From Himantopus leucocephalus (taxonomy: Eukaryota; Chordata; Aves; Charadriiformes; Recurvirostridae), in assembly GCA_003993805.1 (NCBI GenBank), contig RSEF01000012.1, forward strand, positions 8,552,065 through 8,616,064: a DNA stretch of 64,000 bases, read 5' to 3'. This document shows, piece by piece, positions 41,794 through 53,900 of this stretch. The position numbers and the translations under genes were made by a program. The notes beneath the pieces are model-generated. The model worked only from the letters and a program-made list of their open reading frames with translations, had not been told where the DNA came from and did not search any database. Within the stretch, counting starts at the first letter, position 1; every line of letters begins with the position of its first letter.

Positions 41794-41910
41794 GCCTATA
41801 AAAATAGGAGACAGCCCCTGAGCATGAACTCATTCACTCCTGATCCTGACTTCATTACAGACATTCCAGCCAAGTACCTGTGTTCCAGCCATGATGCACT
41901 CATGTCTCAG
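41794..41910 (+). CDS. Candidate phase-0 cassette exon of ERC2 (39 codons)
   Basis: This is an open 117-nt segment bounded by canonical splice sites. Upstream are a CTAAT branch-point-like motif with its A at 41771, 23 nt before the exon, then GCTTTTTCCCGCAG. The segment ends TCTCAG and is followed by GTCAGT, a reasonable donor. The frame is open throughout and encodes AYKNRRQPLSMNSF at the start, TPDPDFITDIPAKYL in the middle and HDALMSQ at the end. Acceptor and donor are both phase 0, identical to the ERC2 junction it sits in, so inclusion would insert 39 residues between the coiled coil and the His-rich tail without a shift. The composition (charged, P, S, few low-complexity runs) is protein-like and unlike the simple-sequence ORFs nearby. 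I do not recall this peptide from ERC2 isoforms or any other family. Without transcript or cross-species data it remains a prediction; if the donor is skipped the frame continues 17 codons to a stop. Confidence 0.55.
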
Positions 41911-42220
41911 GTCAGTCAGCTGGCCAGGAGACATTTCACACAAATTTGGTATGCTAGATAGGCAGACGTGCTTTATGCTTTTTAGTATTTCATCACACCG
42001 TACTGCATCAGAGCGGACGATGTTACGTTCCAAACAATTTTAGGGATTTTTGTTTTGGTTTGCTTTGGAAAAGAGAAGGCAGTTATTTTCTCTTTTAGAT
42101 ATCTTCTTTTTTCACCTTTATCTTTCGTGACTAAAGAGTAAATGAATACACCACTTTGCCATGTTCCATGATACGTGTCATGGATATTTTGAAAATGTTC
42201 ATCAAAGACTTGGGCAAACT

Positions 42221-42286
42221 GTTTGTTTTTTTTTTTCTTTGTTTTGTTTTGTTTTTGTTGTTTTGGGTTTTTGTTGTTGTTTTTGT
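42221..42286. repeat. T-rich (T)nG low-complexity tract
   Basis: Runs of T broken by single G (TTTTG, TTG and similar). On the opposite strand it gives an N/K/Q-rich stretch inside a 146-codon ORF, which is therefore an artefact. Confidence 0.8.
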
Positions 42287-44706
42287 ACCTTTTAGCTATT
42301 ACTGAAAAGTGTTCAAAACATTCATAACTTTCTTCAGACAGAGTGAAGGAACAGCAGAAGAGGATTGCTAGAGAGGCATTGTTTTGGATAACTTCAGTTA
42401 GAATTGTAACCAAATACTTCAAATACCTCCATTATTTATAGTGATAAAGATCTTCAGTAAAGCTATTTAACTAGATTAAATTGATGCCAAAATAATCTCC
42501 TTGTTATCTCAGACACCACAAAAAAAGAGACACCAGGAACAGGAATGTGGTTTAACTAGGTCACCACTTTATTACACTTAAGAATTATCTGATAATAGAG
42601 GTTGTAGAGATCATTCATACTTCTTTAATCCCTTTGGGGAGAACCACTGTCAACCCCCAAAGCTTTCACATGTGCATTCAACACAAAGGCTCGTTAGTGC
42701 TACTCTTCCTTGCTATGATTGTGCTCGGTGGGAGGGGGGAGGTGACAGATTCCCCACTGTATGATATATCAAACCTGTTCCTCAGTTTCTTTGAGAGATG
42801 ACATCTCCCAATCTATTTCTGACTCACTAGAACTTCAGTGAATGATGAGCTGCAGCATCAATTTTTTTCTTATGGCCTTATTTGTCCCATCCCCCATTTA
42901 CACAGCTGTTATACTGCTGAAGGAAAGAAGTAAAAAAAGCCCAACTTCCCCAGCCTAATGTGATCATGAACAGAGAGGTATTTATAAATATTAGAAAATG
43001 ACTCACTAGATAATGTTAAACACTAGGCCCCCAAATCTACTCCTGTTCTATACTGTAGGAAGAATTTTTGCTTTGGGAGGCAAAATAACAAGGTGGGCAA
43101 TGATAAAAATCTATATTCCCTTCACACGTCTCCACAATAGCAAATTGATTTTTGATGTATCTACCTATCAAGCAGGAAGCCTTCTGTTCATGGCTACAGG
43201 AGGCTGAGAACTTATCGAGGCAGCAGGGCAAGGGATGAGAAATGCAGACCTTAAAGAATCCAAGGGCTTTCTTTGTATGTTGCTCCTTTTCATGTTGCTC
43301 CTCACAAAGGTTCTCTGTCTTTCAGTTAGTGATGGGGAAAGCTAGGCTGCATATGAAGCACGGTGGCTGAAAATCTTACTAGCAGAGCATCAATAAGAGT
43401 AGGCTTTCCCTGTTCCACAAAGAGGAGTCTGCTGATAAGAGTAAATGTGTTGCAGACAAACAACTGCTTTCTCCTTCAGCATGTGCAATTCAGACATTTA
43501 TTCTGATATATTTATATCCTAGAGGAAGTCCCATTCTTGACTCACACGTCAAATAATGCATCTCCTGAATGTAAAAAATACCGTTACAACTGATCTGTGT
43601 TGCTACAAAATTACTACTATTACAGGTGCATCAAATCTAGGAGTTTTCTTCATTAAATGTAAAAATATTTTCTACTGTGTTTCAGAAGAAAGTTTTACTC
43701 CACTTATTTTTCCGTCTTCCTTTTACAATTCCTGTGCTACTTCTAATATTCTCCAAATTTTGCTGAGAAACATTCTCTTCAGAACCAGACTTTCATTTTA
43801 CCATTGTGTGCGACCTGCAAAACAGAAGGGCAGTTGTTGAAGTGTAAAGCAGCACTTAATATGGATTATGTCTTAAATCATGTAGCCAACCTATTGGGAA
43901 ATAATTTGTAATTATTTTAGTGCTAACTGAAGTTAGAAATTTGCTTGAACATAATTTCACCTTGTCTGGAAATCTACATGCACTGTTGTAGATGTCTGCA
44001 AAGCTCGTATGGAAGCAATGTCCTAGAGTTTCTTAGACAATCTTGTTATATTTTCCTCATTATACTGCAGAGTTCATGGGGTGATGCTGCAATTGAGCTT
44101 CTAATTGCATCTGTTCTCCTTATGTCCTCCATGTCTCCTAAGAACATCTTGTTTTTCAAAGACTTGTCATTTCAGTAAAGAAGCAATAATTTGAAATTAG
44201 CCTTCAGTGAGGATGAGCTTTACCATTTGAAACAGAGAATATTATTTCAGTCCAGTTTTATTTTGTGATCTTTGTAGACAGGTGAGTCACTTTGGCCTAA
44301 ATAAGCTGTTGTGAAACTTCAGCCGTCGTGCTGCATCATCATATATCTGACAGTTTGATTTGTTTTTTGCTTTTGTTTGCAGTTTGGGGAGTTTCTATCT
44401 CAGAAACTGAGTCTCTGTTTCTGCTGCTGTCTCTTTCAGTTGGCATCGTAGACTTTATCATGTAGTTGATAAACTCCAATTCCATATTTCTAGCAATTTC
44501 AAATCATGTTGTACTGTGGATTATTGCAAGGGATAGTACCTTAAAAAGTGCAACATTACACTCCAAGACTAGGATGCTCCTTTGCTATTGCTATTGAAGT
44601 GGTGGCTTCAGTGTCCGAGGCAGGATCGCTGTAGCTTGGAAAGTCCTCTGCTGATATGAATAAGTTAGTAAAAAGGGCTTTTTTTGAGAGAGCTACAACC
44701 GCTGTT

Positions 44707-44720
44707 GAGAGAGAGAGAGA
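44707..44720. repeat. (GA)n microsatellite
   Basis: About seven GA units followed by AGGAGAAG. Confidence 0.75.
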
Positions 44721-45016
44721 AGGAGAAGTATGTATGTGAATTCATCAGAATCCAAGATTTCTGATTGTATACATGAAATGCCCAGGAATATCCTCTTTGA
44801 AGCGTCACTGTCTTCCTCTGGAAAATCTTGTTGATGAAAGTAAACTTCCTAGAGTCACAATTTTTTTTTCACACAAAAAATGTGAACACTCCTAATATTT
44901 TCGTGTGCAGGAGAGGGCCAACTACTGCTTTCACCTAACTCTGATGAGGCCAGTGAGGGTCTTCATTTAATGGAAGGGGTTGTGGAGTTTTAATGGATAT
45001 ACGTTGTAACATTTAT

Positions 45017-46173
45017 AGAATCATAGAATTGTTTTGGTTGGAAGAGACCTTTAAGATCATCAAGTCCACCTGTTAACCTAGCACTGCCAAATTACCACTA
45101 AACCACGTCCTTCAGCACCACATCTACACGTGTTTTAAATACCTCCAGGGATGGTGACTCAACTACTTCCCTGGGCAGCCTGTTCCAATGCTTGACAATC
45201 CTTTAAGTGAAGATTTTTTTTCTAATATCCAATCTAAACCTCCCCTGATGCAACTTGAGGGCATTTACTCTTATCCTATTGACTGTTACTTGGGAGAAGA
45301 GATTGACACCCACCTCACTACAACCTCTGTTCTGGAGGCTGATAAGGTCTCCCCTCCTTTGTCTTTTCTCTGGACTAAACAACTCCAGTTCCCTCAGCCA
45401 CTCCTCATAAGACTTGTGCTCCAGACCCTGCACCATCTTCGTTGCCCTTCTTTGGACGCACTCCAGCACCTCAATGTCTGTCTTGTCATGAGGGACCCAA
45501 AACTGAACACAGTACTCAAGGTGGGGTCTCCCCAGTGCTGAGTACAGGGGGGCGATCACTGCCCTAGTCCTGCTGGCCACACTATTCCTGCTACAAGCCA
45601 GGATGCTGCTGGCCTTCTTGGCCACCTGGGTACACTGGTGGCTCATATTCAGCCGGCTGTTGACCAATACCTCCAGCTCCTTTTCCAGCACGCAGCTTTC
45701 GAGCCACTCCACCCCAAGCCTGTAGCGCTGCATGGGGTTGTTGTGACCCAAGTGCAGGACCCGGCACTTGGCCTTGTTGAACCTCATACCATTGGACTCG
45801 GCCCATCGGTCCAGCCTGTCCAGATCCCTCTATAGAGCCATCCTGCCCTCAAGTAGATCAACACTCCTGCCTAACTTGCTGCTGTCTGCAAACTTGCTGA
45901 GGGTGCACTTGATCCCCTCATCCAGGTCAGTGGAAAAGATATTAAAGAGAACGGGCCCCAATACTGAGCCCTGGGGAACATCACTTGTGACAGGTCACCA
46001 ACTGGATTTAACTCCGTTCACCACCACTATCTGGGCATGGCCATCCAGCCAGTTTTTTACCCAGCGAAGCATACACCTGTCCAGGCCATGAGCAGCCAGT
46101 TTCTCCANTACAACCACGAGCAGCCAGTTTCTCCAGAATGCTGTGGGAAATGGTGGCAAAAGCTTACCTAGTT
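45017..46173 (-). mobile_element. CR1 LINE, 5'-truncated, inactive
   Basis: CR1 is the dominant avian non-LTR retrotransposon. Read on the - strand this copy begins inside the reverse transcriptase of ORF2 (near KLAAHGLDRCMLRWVKNWLD), continues through the C-terminal domain, and ends in the short CR1 3' UTR with the terminal 8-mer repeat (ATTCTATG ATTCTATA) at about 45017. The longest intact frame is 45203-45787, 194 codons, starting [15 protein letters not shown] and containing HLEYCVQFW and VQRRATK. The catalytic motif normally FADDT reads FADSS here, so the second metal-binding aspartate is lost. The frame is also broken upstream. Typical CR1 copies are 5'-truncated like this one. An N with a short duplication at 46090-46135 lies within it. 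Confidence 0.95.
46090..46135. repeat. 18-bp direct repeat around an N (46108) inside the CR1 copy
   Basis: GAGCAGCCAGTTTCTCCA occurs at 46090-46107 and again at 46118-46135, separated by N plus TACAACCAC. The normal CR1 sequence has this segment once, so the extra copy coincides with an assembly join rather than with the element's structure. Confidence 0.75.
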
Positions 46174-47773
46174 GGAACATTCAAAATGTTTGCAAATTCA
46201 TCTACTGTTACTTAGAATTCTGTACAAGAGGTGTGGTGGCTCCCACCATGTGAGCTCATTGAGGCATCAAAAGCCTGTTTCATATTTAAACAGATAAGGT
46301 ACAGTATGTGGTAGATGTCTTAAAGGTTCAGGAGGTCAATTCTATTAAACTCAGTGGAGTAACCCAAAGTATTGAGGTTAGTCGTAGAATTTTATTGTTA
46401 TTGGATTAAGGCCAGAAAACCAGATTCTATCGTTGCGCTGTAATGTATCACAGACTTGCACTGAGATAAAATTGCCTAAATGCAAATGGAGCTGCTTTTA
46501 CTACAGACTCACACTGTGAAAAACTTTTCTAATCACTCTGGTAGACTCCTGAAGCATCCTGGTATAGTTTGTATTTCAACTGGAAGCTGCTTGGCTTTCC
46601 GTAAGCTTCCTTAGGGTTGCTTCAGAAGAATATTAACATAGTGCCACAAGCAACGAGCATGAAAAATTCCATGAAAAGATGAAAAGTACCAAGAGCTTTT
46701 CAATATCTAGGAGTAGCAGGCTATCATCTAAAAGGGCACCATTCTGGCAAAGATAAAACAAATAGAGTGTAATACCTGCTTAGGCATGAAGATTCATCTT
46801 AGTGTATCCATGTCATAAACTTGATGTTATTTTATGTCTTTTATTTTTAATGTGGGTTGTCTTACAATGGTGAAGTCAGTTATTACTCAGTTTGGAGGCA
46901 AAGTATTTACTTCCCGAATGCACACCCCCACCCCCAACTCGAGACACCTGCATCCTTTTCTTTTAATTAATCAATTATTTATTTTAGTCATAAAATGTCA
47001 ATGTTTTCTACAATGACAAATGTCCTGATTTCCATTGCTCAACAATGCCTGCTGACTGACAAAGAACGTCCCGGTAGCAACCTAAACTAAAATAGAATTA
47101 AACCAGAAATAGAATGTGTTCAAAAAAGAAAGTTTGAAAAAGTCTCAATTGCAATTTTTAGTGTTTTTTTCTCTTTTTAAATAGTTCATGAGATAAATAA
47201 TGCCCTTAGCACCAAATATGCAGTTTAATTCCTTTCTCCAGTTTTTCTATTCTAATTTTTCTGGCCTTTGGGAATATCAAACATTATAAACTACCAAGAC
47301 ATTGATTTTGAAGTAATTTGTCACAATTCTTCACACTGAAAAAGAAAAAGAAGCATCTTAAAGAAATGAAATATACTGCTGTTGTAAGGGAATGAGAACA
47401 TATGTGATTTATTTTAAATATGAAGCTACAGATGTGCATATATGAAAGATGAAAATATTTATTTGAATGAGTTGAGCAGTCTTTTTATGGATTGTGACTG
47501 TGTGAGTTTTACTTAAACTCCTGTTATTTCTAAGCTGGAAGAAACGCATTGTTCTTTTCTCAAGTGCTGCTTACTTTTACAGGGTTTTTTTACATTATAA
47601 CCTGTGAAAATTATTTGTGTCACAGTGTATCCACCTGTAAAATTAGTAGTAATAATACTGACCTCTGTGTTGCAAACACCTTTCCATAAGCAATGAGCAT
47701 ATTTAATTGTAATGATTTAAATACAATTTAGCAGCTGCAACCTGTCAGTGAAATATTTATTGTTTAGTGGTTT

Positions 47774-47806
47774 AAATAAATGGGAAGCATAAATAAATGG
47801 GAATGC
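47774..47806. repeat. 17-bp tandem duplication (AAATAAATGGGAAGCAT)
   Basis: One full and one nearly full unit in tandem, with the second ending GAATGC. A small local slippage duplication. Confidence 0.6.
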
Positions 47807-49103
47807 AGTCCCAGCAAAACAGAACCACGGGAATTGTTTTGATTCATACACCAAATGCTGTATTTTGAGAGACATAGAACTTTGTAAAAGGCTTAAAAAA
47901 CCTTTCAGAAATACAGTATTAAACAAGATCACCACGAGGGCTTGGCTGAGTGATGACATAATATTTATAATCACCCTGGCCAAGATTCCTTTTGAGAATT
48001 CTGAGACAGCTATTTTTAGAGAAATTTGTATAGTGATGCAATCCTTCATGAAATAATTAGCTCAAAGTCCATTTTTAGAACATCTCAAGAGATTCTGGTA
48101 AGAGCAGAAGACACTGCTGTGTTACTGATTCATTCTGAACTTGGATACTGTGAGAAAATTTCCCAGTTGCCTCTTTTCACTTTTGGGATATAGAGCCAAA
48201 AATGTAAGTGGAGTTGGCCAAAATGCAAGGTCTTCTAACGCCTTGAGAGCATTTTATTTTTCTTCTCAAAACATGAAATTAGAATCCTTTCCAGTGTTTT
48301 CAAGACTGCAGGTGTACAGAATACTCTGGCCAGAGGCAAAGCTGGTGTTTGGCAGTCTTCTCTAGTCTGTTCACTGCTCTATATTTCATCACATGAACAT
48401 ATTGCTAATGAAACAAAAAGGGTGAGAAACAATCAAGGAATTTTAAAAATCTGTGTAACCACAGTTTCTCAGCAAATTAACCACTAGCAATATTTTCGCC
48501 TGCATGCAATACATAGAAGAATTTCTTACTAATTAACATCCAGATATTTCAAAGGACTGTCTCAGCAGCAAAGGAGTAAAATGGAACTGAAGGCAGCGTG
48601 TTGCATTACATATACTGTTCTAGTTAAGCACGTCAGAAATAGTGCTAATGTGATATTATGGTGGTGACTTCAAGCACTCAAGAATAACAAAATACCCCAA
48701 GTTACGTTTTCCCTGTTAGATTAATTCACCTGTATTGTATTGTGTATTTTGTGATATTGAAAGTGTTTATATTACTCTATAAGAAAAAGAATAGGATTAG
48801 AAATTGTTGTGATTGTGATTATTCTGGCAGCCCAAAACATTCTTCTGCACCACTGTGCATTAATTAATTGCATTTAAGCCCTCTAATGTTTAACAAGTGT
48901 GGGAACAAAAAAGTCTTGCAATGCTTTCTTGCAGTGTCTGTAGACATTATCATCTGTAGACCTTGTGATCAGTAGCACTGTCCTGGTGTTGTGTTCGTTC
49001 CTAATCACTATTGCTTCTGTTTCTGATGTTGTCAAATTGAGTTAATGTTTCTGGTTTCTTGAATTTTACAGGTGGCAATATTATAGGAGCACAGCATACT
49101 GCA

Positions 49104-49121
49104 TCATTATTATTATTATTT
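49104..49121. repeat. (ATT)n microsatellite
   Basis: Five to six ATT units in the ERC2 intron. Confidence 0.75.
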
Positions 49122-50593
49122 TGATTATCATATACACAGATCTGCCTCAGAGAGAGTGTTATTGTAATGTTGAGTGCAAATGTTACTGCATAGTAAATAG
49201 AATCCATATTATGAAGCCATTCACATGGGTACTGCAAGTGTATTTGACCACTGTGCTATTTTTTTTTCCTCTTCTGTTTATACTTTTTACTGTCTCTCAT
49301 AATATTGGTCTTGCTCAAGCTTTAAGCACCTAACTTTGAAAAAAGGAGTAGTCTGAGACCCTTAAGTTTTAGAAGTTTTATTTTTGTTACAGTTATGCTA
49401 CACAAGCGTTTTGTTTTGGGCAGGTAAGAATAGATGTTCTAATAACTTCATATATTGAACTCTCACATGAGGAAAATCAGTCTGGTTATTTTTCCTTAAA
49501 AATTCTCAGGCAATGTAGCAAAAAGGCTGTTAATCTCTGATTTTAAATGTGTCTGTTCAGATTCCATTTACATCAATACAAGCATCCCATGCACTAAACG
49601 GCCTTGAATTTGTTTACTATCTTAAAAATCCTTGTAGTTTGTACTTTTCTGTTACTTAGAAATATCCTAAGCCAATATTTCTCCATGTCTTAACATTGGG
49701 TTTTATTCTCTTCATTTGTAATCTGAATTTTGAATCTGTATTTTTCAATCTGAATCTGTAATTCTCAATTTTGCCCAGTACAAGCGGTTTAGCTATAAAC
49801 CCAAAGCGGAAAAATTAGTGTAGGGGTGAAACAGCAGAGTGCCACTTCTCCCTGTAGCTTAATGCAGCAGGCTCCGTATGGCACAAGGTAAGAAAAAGAA
49901 TGTGTGTGTGTAGCTAATAGCCTTTGCCTGGTCAAATTAGTTAATTCAGAAGAAATGTTCTGCGTTGGAAAAATACTGAAAATGTTGGCAATGCTCACAC
50001 TACACTTTTCACATATTCCCCGTAAGATTTGACAATTTATATTACAAGAGTTGAAGGACTCAAGTCGTAGTTAGATATGGCATCGCTTTTTCCTCCTTAT
50101 GCTCCCAGGAATCCAAATTCTTTCAGGTGGTATTTTTACACAAACATTTTCCAATGTGAGGGGCTTTTTTTGCCTGGTAGCCTATAGCACTCGGGCCCTG
50201 AAGGCATCACAGGCCTAGTACAAAAGTCCTTTCCTGCTATGTAGTTAGTGATCTGCTTTAAAATCTGTTTCTGTTTGTTCTTTTTTCTGAGTTTTTTCAT
50301 TCTTGAAAATTTTTTATCATATATTAAGCATGGCCATGTCTAACAGTACCCTTTTTCACTGGTGATAATCTCATTCTGAACTTATACAAGAACCTCTCAA
50401 TAGCTATAGCTGTCATAACGCACTTTGTTCAGACAAACGGTTTAACTCCACTGAGACTCAAAATCTTAAATGGAAAAAGTAGAGAATGCAGATATAGAAT
50501 AATGTATATATTAACACCGGAACTTTTTAAATTTTTCATCTGGCTGGTTCAATAGGTGAAAATTGGGTATTAAGTATCTCAGATAAGAATAGC

Positions 50594-50908
50594 GAATGTC
50601 TCCCTTATATAAATGAGTGAACTCCCAAGCCAAAAAGTTTTTGTTTTTTTTTTTCTCCATGAGGCATTTTTGAAACAAGTCCTTAAATTCTACTACAAAG
50701 TACCCCGTGATAATAAAGCTAAATATAGTTTAATACTTGATCTCAAGTACNTGAATGTCTCCCTTATATAAATGAGTGAACTTCCAAGCCAAAAAGTTTT
50801 TGTTTTTTTTTTCTCCATGAGACATTTTTGAAACAAGTCCTTAAATTCTACTACAAAGTACCCTGTGATAATAAAGCTAAATATAGTTTAATACTTGATC
50901 TCAAGTAC
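50594..50908. repeat. Near-identical direct repeat around a single N (probable assembly duplication)
   Basis: Positions 50594-50750 and 50753-50908 carry the same sequence, from GAATGTCTCCC to TCTCAAGTAC, meeting at the N at 50751. They differ by about three substitutions and one base in a T homopolymer. The join at an N, the homopolymer length difference and the high identity all point to unmerged overlapping contig ends rather than a biological duplication. Confidence 0.82.
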
Positions 50909-53900
50909 AGTGCTAAGTAGCCTGTTATTAAAAAAAATACTGTAAAAATTTGGTGTGAACTTTTTCTGCTCCTGTGATGGTGAATAAAACATCATTTCTA
51001 CAATCTAGCATGAAACAAAAATTAGTTATAGGCAAGGTGTCTTTATAAAGCATATCAAGACAGTGTTATGATGTTCTCTCCATTTCGATCCACATTCCAA
51101 TACACCATCCATGTGTTGAAATTTATGTTTTATTTATCAATTTTTATTGCATACAGTGGAAGGCATGGTAATTTCAATTTAGGCTATATTTTGTATATGA
51201 TACAATTGAGAGAGCTGGGCTTGGTAATGAAATTGCAAAAATTACAGCTGAAACAAACTCTTCAGACATTAAAGGCGCTGAAAGACAATCAGTGCTACTA
51301 ACCAGAGATTTGCAGTTTCGAAGGTCTTGTTTAGCTACTGAAGTTTGATTCATGTCTGGTTTTAAATAATTATTATGGGGAACTATCTTTTTAATAGGTT
51401 ATTTCCTGTCATTAAAAAAAAGGAAAAAAACCAGCAAACCTTGCCTTATGTTGCTTGTCTGCATTTAGTAGGACCTGGCCTGAGATGTCCTCAGGCAGCT
51501 ACTGTTTCAGAGCTTTAATTATGCTTTTTAACCCACTTCTTTGTGTCTATGTTCTTGCATACTTCTATGTAATTACCAAGTTTAGTAGTAGGACTCAGAC
51601 AAATACTTTTAGCATGACTTTAGCCTATACATTACTGACTATGCTGTATTATTACAAGATATTTCCTGCGCTTCAAGCCATACTTTTAATTCACAGAACT
51701 TAAAAAGACTTCAAAAACACAAACTCTAAATGCAGAGACCGCAACTAAAAAGTCAGATGGACCATGTTCAAATCAACATAACTTTGTTCAATCACAAGTG
51801 TCAGGAAAGTTGAAATTTGGCCTTAGTACTTTAGATAAGTGTCTGCTTGGCACTTGGAACTGCTGCCTGTCTTGATCTGCCAAGTGTCTAATATCCCAGA
51901 TGGTGAGTGTGAGACTATTATCCTTCAGCTCGTGAAGAGGGAGACTTACTAGGAGTTCTGACTTCTTTCAGAATAAGTAACATTTTGTAATCTTGCAAAG
52001 CAGCAGGTGTAATGGTTGTTAGTATCAGTTAAATAGTACTCTAATTAAAAAAGAACTGAAATATATGTAAAACTTTTATGCTCACGTTCAACACTAAATT
52101 ATCAGATCTGAGTCTTTGACGAGATCTACATTGGGAGCTGCTTTCCATTTCTGCACAGCAGTCAAAGCACCTAATTTGACCAGCAATTGCTCTGGTATTT
52201 CACTTGGGAGGAAGGTTGGATTTCAAGAAAACTTGGAAACTACTCTGTACTGTTTCTTAGTCCCTATTTTCTGTCCTGTGAAACCGGGGAGGGCAGACAG
52301 GGCCTCAAGAACACGTGTTCTGATTACATGCGCATTACAAATGATAAGAATTGTAAGATTTTCATGTAAAACATCACACAAATTAAGTTTTAATATATAA
52401 CTAGGTATAGATGGGAAAAAGAAAAAGTTATATGCTTTCTTAGCATAAAAACTTTACTGTGTTCTTCATATGCAACAGTCGTATCATTAATGTGGTAAAA
52501 AATAGAGTTAAATGAGAAGTAGCCAAACTTTTCTACAATAAGCTATCATTGCACACTTTTAGCCTGCATGCATCCTGTCTCTCACACTTTCCAGGACAAG
52601 TCATACACTATAACAGGAAGAGAAAAAAATGCTTATTAGCCCATTTGGAATTTTAACAGGGGGAAAAAATTAATTGTGTTCTTCAGTGGAGGTGGGAAAC
52701 AAAGCAGTGAAACCCATGTTAAAATATAGTTAAGAGTAAGAATATAAGAATAGATTACATCACAGGGATGTTATAAAAAGAAAATGCATAATTAAAGCAC
52801 TCAGTAAAACAAATTATGCCATAGTGATGCATTCCAACACCCATACGGTTATGATTATGATAGTTATTTAGAATCTGAGTTCCTACTTAGTAACCATACT
52901 GTAATGTTTTTGTTATCTTTTGGTTACTGATGAGTGCTTGCAAACTTACAGTCTTCATAACTTAAGGGTTTTTTTCTGTTAGAATTTTCTGGTGTCTAAA
53001 AACTTTCAGCTAGGTAATGAGCGAACCAGTGCTCAAAAATCTCTAAGTATATCAAGAAGTTTAAGCAATGAAACTTTGCAATGGAATCTCTCTTAAATCA
53101 CTTCTCTAGATGGCAAATTAAGCTCACTGTTTCACTTATTATCAAATCACCTATGCAGATGCATGTTATCTGCAGTAAGCTTGAGATGCTTAAAGAGGGT
53201 GGAACTAAATGACAGTGATGTTGAACATGTTTTTTAGAGGCTCCAAGGTTGGAACCTGAACTTGTTATTTTTGATCTCAGAAAAATATATAACAATGATC
53301 AGACAAGAGAAGAGAATGGAAACTTGCTGAAGTTTAAAAAGAAAAAGGCAGTGAACTTGATCAAGTTCTATAAAAACATGCTTTACATGGCATTTAATTT
53401 TAATTTTCAGTGTAGCCTGTCATGACTTCTTTGGCCTTAGAAGTCACCATAAGCGTTACTTAGAAACACAGCATTCTGTGTTGCCCTCTGAAATGTCTTT
53501 TGTAACTACTTCTCAAGACTGTCTTCCTCTGTTACACAAGCGTAATGGTCTACATTGTGGAATATTTTGTATTTTTAATTAACAAATATATGCTGTTTTT
53601 GCAAGCTCTTCATTTCGTCCTTTAACAGATCGTGAGTGATGAATGTAATTTGGTGAACTTCAAGGATGTTTGAGGCCAAGTACAGCATTCGTGGTCCAAT
53701 ATTTAATTAACTGTAACTTATCAAATAACGAATCGGCTATAAATTGTATTCTATGGCAGTTAGCAACTTTTGTGTTGTGCAGCAGTAGAAATGATAAGAA
53801 ATTCTTCACTTCAGACGATAACAGTTTTCAAAGAATGTATAAAAATATTTTGCTGACATGAAAACTGATTTTGTTTGGAGAGAGTAAGTACAGAGCTGGC

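Noticed and set aside
41982..42422. 146-codon ORF on the - strand
   Set aside because: Its middle is the complement of the T-rich repeat at 42221-42286 (an N/K/Q run), and no domain or conserved motif is visible in the rest.
45188..46091. Three + strand ORFs (117, 65 and 107 codons)
   Set aside because: They are antisense shadows of the - strand CR1 ORF2.
47717..48049. 110-codon ORF on the - strand, with an overlapping + strand ORF
   Set aside because: Neither resembles a protein family, and both frames being open at once argues for composition rather than coding.
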